From contig JABSQA010000004.1 in NCBI GenBank assembly GCA_013213825.1, positions 1-64,000 on the forward strand: a stretch of DNA of 64,000 nucleotides, written 5' to 3'. Position 1 is the stretch's first letter; every line of letters starts with the position of its first letter. The notes under the pieces are model-generated. The model was not told the DNA's origin. It saw only the letters and a list, made by a program, of their open reading frames with translations, and did not search any database. Shown one piece after another: positions 18,650-26,032 of this stretch. The DNA is from Henriciella sp. (GTDB taxonomy: Bacteria > Pseudomonadota > Alphaproteobacteria > Caulobacterales > Hyphomonadaceae). A program made the position numbers and the translations under genes.

Positions 18650-20347
18650 TTAAGGGTCAAACCGGGTGGGAGATTTGCAGACATCGGAGACGATCGTCAG
18701 GTCGGCAAGCGTCACATCGGATTTCAGATATCCCGTAAATCCTGAGCGCGCTGCCGCAGGACCATAAGCTTCGATCAGATTTGGGCTGGCGCGGCCGCGC
18801 AAAGCCACACCGACAATCTGCGCGTCCGCATCGACGATATAGAGGCGTGCGCTTTGGGGTTTCGTGTTGGAGCGAAATTGCCACCCATAGATTCGCACAT
18901 AGCCTGGTTCGTCATCTATGATCTCATAGGATTCTAAATCCCCCGCGCAGCTTCTCTGTGAGGACGTAGTCAGATTTTGGTCGATCGATTCACGGGCATG
19001 CTTGAGTTCGGGTGTGCCGTAGATGCCCAAATTCTCTTGCGCTGCGGCCTGTGCGATGGTCATAGCGCGATCTGTATTTGGATGCACGAGCGCGACCAAT
19101 GTGTCATCCCCGATCCCCATGCCAAGCGCCAAAGCGGCGACCTGCCTTTGGTGTTTAAGGGCATGCATTGGGGTTAAGGCGCGCGCCTGAGAGACCATCA
19201 ATATGCATAGCGCGACAATGGCGGCACCAAAGGACAGATAGGGTGTGCGAGATCCAGAATGATGCCATCGAAGCAGATGTGGTGACGCGATACAAAACAG
19301 CGCCGCCCAGGCCATTAAAACCGGAGTCGTGTATCGGCTACTAAAGGCCGACTCGATGCCAAAGGATACGCGCCCAGCGGCCGTCGCAAAGGCACCAGCG
19401 CCAACAAAGATGATGAAGAGGAGGAGGCCGATGAACACCGGAGTTGCAGGTCGTCGCGATATAGACTGGATGGTGAGCGCGAGTGTGATTGCAGCCAAAC
19501 ACAGGCCCGCAAATGTCGAGGCGTACCGCGCCAAGCTAGACGATCCGGCGATGTAGACCCCAGGATTGCCGAGATAGGTGAAGGCGTAGCGCAGCGCGGC
19601 GATCGGCTGTGCGACAAGCGTCTCCAGTGCAGACCCGTGGGCGGTGGGGGCGCCATAATCGCTTAAGTATAGGCTAGTTGCGACACTCGCGCAGATCACC
19701 ACGATACCGATTTGAATTCGCGGCATCCGCAACAAGACCGCACCGAGAAACATGATCGGAAAGACAAACAGACCATTGGCCATTGTCAGCGGGCTTAATC
19801 CTCCGAGGATCAGCGCCCCCATAAACCAGCGACTCCAAAGCTTGGGATGAAATGCTGCGCGGCTGAGCGATAGAAAGGCGAGAAGGGGGATGAGCTGCGC
19901 TAAGAAAAACTGACTTTGAAACGCCCAAGTGAAATTGACTTTCTGCGCCCAGAGGAACAACCAAGCGCCGAGAATGGCCACCAAAACCCAACGGTCTTGT
20001 CCGGGCTCGTCGGCATTTAGCGACAGCAAACATCGCGTAAAGACCGCCCATATCGCGGCGGCGAACAGATAATTGCAAATGACTAAGAACAGGCTGGTTC
20101 CACCGAACAGGTGATAGTCGATCAGGAATAGTAAGCGCGACAGAACGATGCGATGCTCATTATGTTGCGCGAAGAGGTGTCGGACTGGATCTTCATCAAA
20201 TCGCTGTACGAAATGAAGCGTACCGCCCCACATATCCCAGTAAGGGACTGGGGAGTATCCGATCGCTCCGCCGATCAGGGCCAGTCCAATCAGGTTCGCG
20301 CTCAGGACGAAAATGGCCGCTCTGAGCCAGTGTAAGCGTCGGGACAT
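18650..20347 (-). CDS. Polytopic membrane protein, GT-C-like architecture
   Basis: A 565-residue inner-membrane protein with about eleven hydrophobic helices in the first 390 residues and a soluble C-terminal domain of about 170. The N-terminal helix is followed by a loop with YWDMWGGTLHFVQRFDEDP, and the stretch AQHNEHRIVLSRLLFLIDYHLFGG is rich in charged and aromatic residues. That resembles the acidic first periplasmic loop of lipid-linked-sugar glycosyltransferases (GT-C). The C-terminal part has strands such as YVRIYGWQFRSNTKPQSARLYIVD. I cannot name a family. A role in modifying surface glycans is an inference from this layout. Confidence 0.7.
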   Translation of the reverse strand: MSRRLHWLRAAIFVLSANLIGLALIGGAIGYSPVPYWDMWGGTLHFVQRFDEDPVRHLFAQHNEHRIVLSRLLFLIDYHLFGGTSLFLVICNYLFAAAIWAVFTRCLLSLNADEPGQDRWVLVAILGAWLFLWAQKVNFTWAFQSQFFLAQLIPLLAFLSLSRAAFHPKLWSRWFMGALILGGLSPLTMANGLFVFPIMFLGAVLLRMPRIQIGIVVICASVATSLYLSDYGAPTAHGSALETLVAQPIAALRYAFTYLGNPGVYIAGSSSLARYASTFAGLCLAAITLALTIQSISRRPATPVFIGLLLFIIFVGAGAFATAAGRVSFGIESAFSSRYTTPVLMAWAALFCIASPHLLRWHHSGSRTPYLSFGAAIVALCILMVSQARALTPMHALKHQRQVAALALGMGIGDDTLVALVHPNTDRAMTIAQAAAQENLGIYGTPELKHARESIDQNLTTSSQRSCAGDLESYEIIDDEPGYVRIYGWQFRSNTKPQSARLYIVDADAQIVGVALRGRASPNLIEAYGPAAARSGFTGYLKSDVTLADLTIVSDVCKSPTRFDP

Positions 20348-20461
20348 CTTACCCTCGGTGCTGGTCCCCTAGCACGCTGTTTTGGGCGTGCCGAACCGGC
20401 CCTGGAAAGTCAAGCTGTTCCGAAGTTTGGTGCCAGATTTGTTGTGAGCTTGACCTTGTCG

Positions 20462-21592
20462 CTAGAGCGCTTGCTCAAATATCCGCTCATAGTCGCCTTG
20501 CTCCGCCGGGCGGGCATTGCCGCGGTGGGCGAGATCGTTCAACGCATATTCAACAATGCCAGGGCCGTCTGACGACTCCACACCAATCGCCGACAGCGTC
20601 GATGGAATGCCAAGATCTTCGTTCAGTTTCGCAACCGCATCGGCAAGGTCCGCATTTGCGCCGAGGCCCATCGCAAAGCGCAGGCGCTCATACTTTTCAG
20701 GGGCAGCCCCTTCATTGAACCGCAACAAGTGCGGCAGGAAAATCGCATTGAGCGTACCGTGGTGGAGCTTCTTCTCTTTCAGACGGCCGGCGGCGTGGCT
20801 CAGCGCATGAACCGATCCCAGGCCCTTGGTGAAGGCCAGCGCGCCTTCATAGCTCGCCATCATCATATTCCAGCGCGCATCCTTGTCAGACCCGTCGGCC
20901 ACCGCGCGCTTAAGCGCGCCGGTTTTGATCGCGCGATTCAGGCCATCATATCCAATACCCTCTGCGGGGGGGTTCGCCGCAGGGGTCAGCACCGCTTCAA
21001 TACAATGCGTGACCGCATCCATACCTGTCGCCGCGGTGAGCAGAGGCGGTAGGCCGAGGGTCAAATCTGGATCGCAAATCGCCGTGGCTGGGATGAGATT
21101 TGGCGATGCGAATGTTTCCTTGCGGCCATTATTCATCGTTGAGATCAATCCGACCGAGACTTCCGAACCGGTGCCTGCAGTCGTGGGGACGGCAATCAAT
21201 GGTGGCAGTTTGCCAATGTGTTTTGCCCCGCCAGAGATCGCGGCATACTTTTCCAAAGGTCCACCATGACTGGCCAGCAAGCCCGCGGCTTTGGTCAAGT
21301 CCATGGCTGATCCGCCACCCAGTGCGACCAGGCCGTCTGCATTCACATCCTTGTAGAGCGCGGCCACTTCAATCGCTTGATCCTCAGTCGGATTGGCGAC
21401 CGTGTCCGCGAACACACCGGCCGGTGCCATGCCGAGATTGTCCAGAACCGTATCCAAAAGACCGACGGCTTTGATACCGGGATCTGTGATCACCAAAGGG
21501 CGGGATACGCCAAATCCAGTCAGGGTCGCGCCAAGCTTTGAGATCGCTCCGTGATCGAAAATACACGTCGTTAGAAAATTGATCACGGGCAT
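20462..21592 (-). CDS. Iron-containing alcohol dehydrogenase
   Basis: A 376-residue type III alcohol dehydrogenase. The NAD-binding half has ALGGGSAMDLTKAAGLL near 95-110. The metal site reads DAVTHCIEAVL (Asp and His) and VHALSHAAGRLKEKKLHHGTLNAIFLPH (two more His), matching the Asp-His-His-His set of the family. ATG at 21592 follows GGAGGA by six bases. It is divergent from the oxidoreductase gene at 21699, with about 100 bp between. The alcohol or aldehyde substrate is not predictable. Confidence 0.92.
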   Translation of the reverse strand: MPVINFLTTCIFDHGAISKLGATLTGFGVSRPLVITDPGIKAVGLLDTVLDNLGMAPAGVFADTVANPTEDQAIEVAALYKDVNADGLVALGGGSAMDLTKAAGLLASHGGPLEKYAAISGGAKHIGKLPPLIAVPTTAGTGSEVSVGLISTMNNGRKETFASPNLIPATAICDPDLTLGLPPLLTAATGMDAVTHCIEAVLTPAANPPAEGIGYDGLNRAIKTGALKRAVADGSDKDARWNMMMASYEGALAFTKGLGSVHALSHAAGRLKEKKLHHGTLNAIFLPHLLRFNEGAAPEKYERLRFAMGLGANADLADAVAKLNEDLGIPSTLSAIGVESSDGPGIVEYALNDLAHRGNARPAEQGDYERIFEQAL

Positions 21593-21698
21593 AGCGGGTC
21601 CTCCGGTCTGGCTCTTTGTCTGCGTGCGGCCTAGAAAGCCCAGAGCGTCGATGAGGGCAATCGTTGTCTCCGCGGCAGGAGAGCGCAGAGGATACATT

Positions 21699-22700
21699 AT
21701 GACACCATTTGGAATTGGATTATTAGGCGCGGCGCGGATTACCGACAAAGCCATCGTGCATCCTGTTCATGTGACACCGCAATGCCAACTCACAGCCATT
21801 GCGGCGCGGGACCGCGGCCGTGCAGAGGCCTATGCAGAACGCTATGGCGTGGCCGAGGTGTTTGACTCCTATGCAGACGTCGTCGCCGCGGATCGGGTGG
21901 ATTTGATCTACAATCCTTTGCCGATCAATTTGCACGCTGAATGGACAATCAACGCGTTGAAGGCCGGTAAGCATGTGCTCTGTGAAAAGCCATTCGCGAT
22001 GAATGCTGAAGAGGCACAAGCCATGTTGAGCGCGGCAGAGGCGAGCGGGAAGCGCCTGATCGAAGCTTTTCACTATCGCTATCACCCCGCCTTCGAAATC
22101 TGCCTCGATTGGGTGGAGGCGGATGAGATTGGCGAACTGCGCGAAATCCACGCCGCTTTCGATGTGCACATCAAAGACAATGGAACCGAAATTCGACACC
22201 GAGTCGAAACGGGCGGTGGGGCGATGATGGATCTTGGCTGCTATCCGCTGCACTGGGCGCTCAGCATCACCGGTGAGGCGCCCAACCAGATCGAAGCCAA
22301 GGCTGAGCTGACGCCGGTTGGGGTCGATGAGACTCTACAGGCTAGTTTGAGCTTTCCATCCGGCGTGACAGCGCATCTGTCCACCAGCATGGCCGAAGGG
22401 GCGGCCTTCCGGGCGACCATGAAACTGATCGGATCCAAAGGGGAGATCGAATTCAACAACCCGCTGGCGCCGCATAATGCCTTCAGTCCAGGCTGGTTAA
22501 GAACGGCAGCCGGACGTGAGGCGGAGATCAGCCCGACCAATACTTACACATGGCAATTGGCGGCGGTATTCCGCGCCATTCAATCGGGCGCGCCTTTGCC
22601 AACAGAAGGAGAGATGATCCTGCGTCAGCAGGTCAGTTTGGATGAAATCTATGCTGCTGCTGGGCTAAGGCATTTGCGTTATTTGCAGGACGCGGGTTGA
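21699..22700 (+). CDS. Gfo/Idh/MocA family oxidoreductase
   Basis: A 333-residue NAD(P)-dependent dehydrogenase of sugars or related compounds. The N-terminus IGLLGAARITDKAIVHP is the Rossmann loop, and the catalytic-lysine motif appears as HVLCEKPFAMNAEEA. The second half has GGGAMMDLGCYPLHWA, as in family members resembling trans-dihydrodiol dehydrogenase. AGAGGA precedes the ATG at 21699; longer in-frame starts reach into the divergent gene's 5' end and are less likely. The stop codon overlaps the predicted -35 box of the TetR gene that follows. Confidence 0.9.
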   Translation: MTPFGIGLLGAARITDKAIVHPVHVTPQCQLTAIAARDRGRAEAYAERYGVAEVFDSYADVVAADRVDLIYNPLPINLHAEWTINALKAGKHVLCEKPFAMNAEEAQAMLSAAEASGKRLIEAFHYRYHPAFEICLDWVEADEIGELREIHAAFDVHIKDNGTEIRHRVETGGGAMMDLGCYPLHWALSITGEAPNQIEAKAELTPVGVDETLQASLSFPSGVTAHLSTSMAEGAAFRATMKLIGSKGEIEFNNPLAPHNAFSPGWLRTAAGREAEISPTNTYTWQLAAVFRAIQSGAPLPTEGEMILRQQVSLDEIYAAAGLRHLRYLQDAG

Positions 22701-22733
22701 CATCTTGGTCTCAAATGAGACATATGTGTCTCA
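22697..22733 (+). promoter_or_regulatory. Promoter with triple TGAGAC half-sites before the TetR gene
   Basis: TTGACA (22697-22702) and ACATAT (22720-22725) are spaced by 17 bp. Overlapping the -10 box is the inverted repeat TGAGACA-TATG-TGTCTCA (22716-22733), and a further half-site GTCTCA (22709-22714) pairs with the same left arm. The site would begin transcription at or next to the ATG at 22733, giving a leaderless message. It is very probably the operator for the TetR protein itself, giving autorepression. Confidence 0.65.
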
Positions 22734-23293
22734 TGACGAATTCTATTCGACCTTCGACGCGGGATGCGATTATCGACGCCGCCTTCGCTGTCTTGAGTAA
22801 GGACCCAAGCGCTGCTTTGGCCGATATTGCAGCGCGTGCCGGTGTTGGGCGTGCGACATTGCATCGCCATTTTGCCAGTCGGGATGATTTGGTGCGCACC
22901 TTGGCCAAGATCGCCAATCAGGAAATGGATGAAGCTGTCGAGGCAGCCTGTGTCGACGCGCAGTCTCATTCCGAAGTTGCGCGATTGGCGTTGCAAGCTC
23001 TGATCCCGCTTGGGGATCGATTTGGCTTTCTGGCATTAGAGCCACTTGAAAACGATCCGGAACTTCGCGCTTTTTATGAGCAGGAGCAACGGGAAACGGC
23101 GGACATGGTTGAAGGTGCGAAAGGCGAGGGCTTGCTTGATCCTGCGGTGCCAACGGCGTGGATTGTACAAGCCTATGATCACTTAATTTATGCCGGCTGG
23201 GAAAGCGTCAAAGCGGGGGAAACAACACCAGACCAGGCCGCAGAATTGGCCTGGCGAACCCTCACCCACGGACTCGGGAGGCCAAAATCATGA
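22733..23293 (+). CDS. TetR family transcriptional regulator
   Basis: A 186-residue one-component regulator. The N-terminal helix-turn-helix reads ALADIAARAGVGRATLHRHFASRDDLVRTLA, typical of TetR proteins, followed by an all-helical ligand domain. ATG at 22733 is preferred because it starts just before the conserved first helix and immediately after the operator; other in-frame starts at 22697-22724 lie within the promoter. The stop overlaps the start of the desaturase gene (ATGA), so regulator and target form one operon. Confidence 0.9.
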   Translation: MTNSIRPSTRDAIIDAAFAVLSKDPSAALADIAARAGVGRATLHRHFASRDDLVRTLAKIANQEMDEAVEAACVDAQSHSEVARLALQALIPLGDRFGFLALEPLENDPELRAFYEQEQRETADMVEGAKGEGLLDPAVPTAWIVQAYDHLIYAGWESVKAGETTPDQAAELAWRTLTHGLGRPKS

Positions 23294-24180
23294 CCCTGGA
23301 AACGATTGGGCAATTTGCAACTGAATTTGATGATGCAGTCTTTTTGATTGGCTTGGCCATTCTGCTGATTGAGATTGCCAAAGGCCTATTTGGCGGCAGC
23401 TTAAAAGGGCGCGGCCTACTCGACATGGTGGCCAGTGCTTCGACGCAGATTCCGTATCTTTTGGTCGAGATTTTCCTGATGTCATTTGTCTATATTGCCA
23501 TGGTGATGATCGCCGAGAATTTTGTTTCCTGGCAATTGCCGCTGACCTGGTGGACAGTGGCCCTGGCCTTACTCGCATGCGACTTTACCTATTATTGGGA
23601 ACACCGGATGGCGCACGAGATTCGTCTCTTATGGACGCAGCATGCGGTGCACCATTCGTCGCGCAAGATGAATATCTTGATCGCAATTCGGTTCGGACCG
23701 TTTGAGAGTTTTGCCTCAGCCTTGTTCCACATTCCGCTCATCTTCTTGGGTTTCCCTCCGGAGCTCGTGTTCGCTGGCATTATTATTGTGCTGGGTTATC
23801 AGACCTGGATCCATACGGAGCTGATCGGCAAGCTTGGGCCGCTGGAAGCTGTACTCAACACGCCCGCCAATCATCGCGTCCATCATGGCTGTGACGACAA
23901 ATATATCGACAAAAATTATGGTGGCATCCTGATCGTGTGGGATCGATTGTTCGGCACGTATCAGCGTGAGGAAGAGACGCCGCGCTATGGCTTGAAGCGA
24001 GACTATGACAGCGTCAATCCACTCTCCGTCTGGTTTTCTGAATGGCCGTCTTTGTTCGCAGATTTGAAGACCTCGAAAAGCTTCAGCGATAGTTTCATGT
24101 ACATTTTTGGTCGCCCAGGTTGGCAGCCAAAACAGAAAGCGTCGCGCAAAGTGCTTCTCGAACAAGGCCAAAAAGGATAA
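23290..24180 (+). CDS. Sterol desaturase/fatty acid hydroxylase superfamily protein
   Basis: A 296-residue integral membrane di-iron oxygenase. Four hydrophobic segments surround histidine boxes HRMAH (residues 105-109), HAVHH (118-122) and HRVHH (195-199), with another histidine near 175, as in the family. Such enzymes hydroxylate or desaturate lipids, for example fatty acyl chains of ornithine lipids, carotenoids or sterols; the substrate here is unknown. The start overlaps the TetR stop (ATGA), so expression is probably controlled by that regulator and the operator at 22716-22733. Confidence 0.9.
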   Translation: MTLETIGQFATEFDDAVFLIGLAILLIEIAKGLFGGSLKGRGLLDMVASASTQIPYLLVEIFLMSFVYIAMVMIAENFVSWQLPLTWWTVALALLACDFTYYWEHRMAHEIRLLWTQHAVHHSSRKMNILIAIRFGPFESFASALFHIPLIFLGFPPELVFAGIIIVLGYQTWIHTELIGKLGPLEAVLNTPANHRVHHGCDDKYIDKNYGGILIVWDRLFGTYQREEETPRYGLKRDYDSVNPLSVWFSEWPSLFADLKTSKSFSDSFMYIFGRPGWQPKQKASRKVLLEQGQKG

Positions 24181-24214
24181 GCCCATACTTGGTTCAAAAC
24201 AGTGGGGTGGATCC

Positions 24215-24670
24215 ATGCGCTATGTTTCGATGATTGCAGCCGCCGCAATACTGGTCGGGTGCGAGACCGTGCCAAATGAAGCGCCAGCGCAAAGTGAGAT
24301 TCGCTACATCACGACCGATGCGGCACGCGCCGCAGGCTTCCCCTTCTCGCCTGCGGTGGAAGCCGATGGTTGGGTGTTCTTATCGGGTGCGCTCGGTACG
24401 GTGCCGGGGGGCGGCCTCGCCCCCGGCGGCATTGGTCCCGAAACCCGTCAGACGATGGATAATATCCAAGCCACTCTGGAGTCTCAGGGACTTGGATGGG
24501 ACCGGGTTGTGAAATGCTCGGTCTTCCTCGCAGATATTGCTGAATGGCCGGCTTTTAACGAGATTTACAAGACCTATTTCGACGGCAATTACCCGGCACG
24601 CAGCGCGCTAGGTGCAAGTGGTCTCGCGTTGGGCGCGCGGGTCGAGATTGAGTGTATTGCCAAGCGCTAA
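24215..24670 (+). CDS. RidA family lipoprotein
   Basis: A 151-residue protein with a lipoprotein signal (MRYVSMIAAAAILVGC, lipobox VGC) followed by a RidA/YjgF fold: FPFSPAVEADGWVFLSGALGTVPGG, TMDNIQATLESQGLGWDRVVKCSVFLAD and RSALGASGLALGARVEIECIAKR. The arginine and the glutamate of the family active site are present. Cytoplasmic RidA deaminates enamine and imine intermediates; an exported, membrane-anchored form is less common and its role is unknown. A 34-bp gap follows the desaturase gene, so it is probably part of the same operon. The stop overlaps the convergent cupin gene by 4 bp. Confidence 0.88.
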   Translation: MRYVSMIAAAAILVGCETVPNEAPAQSEIRYITTDAARAAGFPFSPAVEADGWVFLSGALGTVPGGGLAPGGIGPETRQTMDNIQATLESQGLGWDRVVKCSVFLADIAEWPAFNEIYKTYFDGNYPARSALGASGLALGARVEIECIAKR

Positions 24671-25332
24671 TGGGCCAGATCACCGAGGTGACCGGTTTTC
24701 ACATAGATGAGACAGCCTTCATCTGACCAAGGATGATGTTGCGAGCCATGCGGGCTGCGCAGCCATGTGCCGGCGGGATAGTCGCCGAATTCATCTTGGA
24801 ACGTGCCCTCGAGGACCAGAATTTCTTCGCCGCCCCAATGCTGATGCGGTCGAAATTTCGTTCCTGGGGCCCAACGCACCAGCGCCGCGCTTTCGGTCCC
24901 GTGGCTATGCAGCGGCAGAACGCTCAAGCCCGGCACCTGACCCGGTAAGAAATCTGCATCCTGAGTCGCAATCACTTTCTGTTCGATATCAGCTTCATCA
25001 AACTGGTGCAGCTTTACAAAAATCGTACAGCCATCCTTGGAATGCGGCGTATGCTTCGAGCCGATGGGATTGCGGACATAGGTTCCGGCTGGATAATCAC
25101 CATGCTCATCTGAAAAGACGCCTTCAAGCACATAAAATTCTTCGCCCCCGCCATGCGTGTGTTCGCTGAAATAAGACTCAGGTGCATAGCGAACGATTGA
25201 CGTGGCACGGGCCACTTCTTCGCCGATGCGGTCCAGCATTTGCCGATCCACGCCGGCCATGGGCGAGGCGATCCAATCGCGGTCTTCGGGGCGTAATACG
25301 ACGCGTTCGGAGAAGTCTGCATTCAGTCTCAT
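24667..25332 (-). CDS. Double-cupin protein (ChrR-type cupin)
   Basis: A 221-residue cytoplasmic protein with two tandem cupin domains. The first (about 50-115) has SEHTHGGGEEFYVLEGVFSDEHGDYPAGTYVRNP and the second (about 150-215) FRPHQHWGGEEILVLEGTFQDEFGDYPAGTWLRSP. The HxHxxxEE metal-binding pattern is present in both. This matches the C-terminal cupin of the anti-sigma factor ChrR, but the zinc-binding anti-sigma part is absent, so it is not a ChrR. The function may be metal-dependent oxygenation or metabolite sensing. It lies 9 bp downstream of a TetR gene. Confidence 0.85.
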   Translation of the reverse strand: MRLNADFSERVVLRPEDRDWIASPMAGVDRQMLDRIGEEVARATSIVRYAPESYFSEHTHGGGEEFYVLEGVFSDEHGDYPAGTYVRNPIGSKHTPHSKDGCTIFVKLHQFDEADIEQKVIATQDADFLPGQVPGLSVLPLHSHGTESAALVRWAPGTKFRPHQHWGGEEILVLEGTFQDEFGDYPAGTWLRSPHGSQHHPWSDEGCLIYVKTGHLGDLAH

Positions 25333-25341
25333 AAAAAGCTC

Positions 25342-25917
25342 CTAATGCGGTTTGTTGGGGGACAGACGCGCGTGCAGGGCGCGTGTGGATTGATCGAACT
25401 GAGTCACGTCTCTACTGGCACGGGCGAGCAGTTGTGCGCCTTCGACTAGCGCTAGCGCGGCGCTCGCTTCTGCTTCAGGAGCGGCGTGTAGAGACATAGA
25501 GCCGTCTGCCTTTGCGCGCTCGAAGAGCTGCTCGAGCCAGTGCAGACTGTCGCGGTGAAATTGGTCAAGATGGTCGAGTATCTCGTTGGACAAATGATCG
25601 CGGCCCGCACTTAATGACACGCACAGACAGACCTGTTCGCCATTGTCCAAAGCGTCCCGATACAAACGCAAATAAGCGCGCAATTGATCGGCTGCTGTGC
25701 CTTCCGCGTCTTTGATGTTTTTCAGTTGGTCGAAGAAGGCTGCATTATAGCGTTCAATCAAAGCGATCCCGAGATCGGCCTTGGTCGGAAAGTGATGATG
25801 GATGCTGGCTTTGCGAATGCCAATCTCACGGGCGAGATCGGCATAAGAAAAGCCATGATAGCCGCGTTGGCGTACGGCCTGCTCAGCGCTTTGCAGAAGA
25901 GATATACGTGTGCTCAT
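25342..25917 (-). CDS. TetR/AcrR family transcriptional regulator
   Basis: A 191-residue regulator with the N-terminal helix-turn-helix FSYADLAREIGIRKASIHHHFPTKADLGIALIERY. The rest is a helical ligand-binding domain. A strong GGGAGGT site precedes the ATG at 25917. The operator-like repeat at 25924-25941 lies just upstream and within the intergenic region shared with the divergent ATPase gene, so it may control itself, the cupin gene that follows it, and possibly the ATPase gene. Confidence 0.9.
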   Translation of the reverse strand: MSTRISLLQSAEQAVRQRGYHGFSYADLAREIGIRKASIHHHFPTKADLGIALIERYNAAFFDQLKNIKDAEGTAADQLRAYLRLYRDALDNGEQVCLCVSLSAGRDHLSNEILDHLDQFHRDSLHWLEQLFERAKADGSMSLHAAPEAEASAALALVEGAQLLARASRDVTQFDQSTRALHARLSPNKPH

Positions 25918-25923
25918 ACCTCC

Positions 25924-25941
25924 CTACCTAGTGATAGGTAG
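25924..25941. promoter_or_regulatory. Inverted repeat, likely TetR operator
   Basis: Perfect 7-bp arms CTACCTA and TAGGTAG are separated by GTGA. It lies seven bases upstream of the TetR gene start at 25917 and 92 bp before the divergent ATPase start at 26033. Such palindromes adjacent to a tetR-type gene are typical autoregulatory sites. Confidence 0.6.
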
Positions 25942-26032
25942 ATTTAAATTCAAGAGGTGTGCCCCATGCTTGACAATTGTCCCTGCCTATCGCCCTTTGC
26001 AGACCAAGAATTCGAGTAGAGGTGACCCCCAA

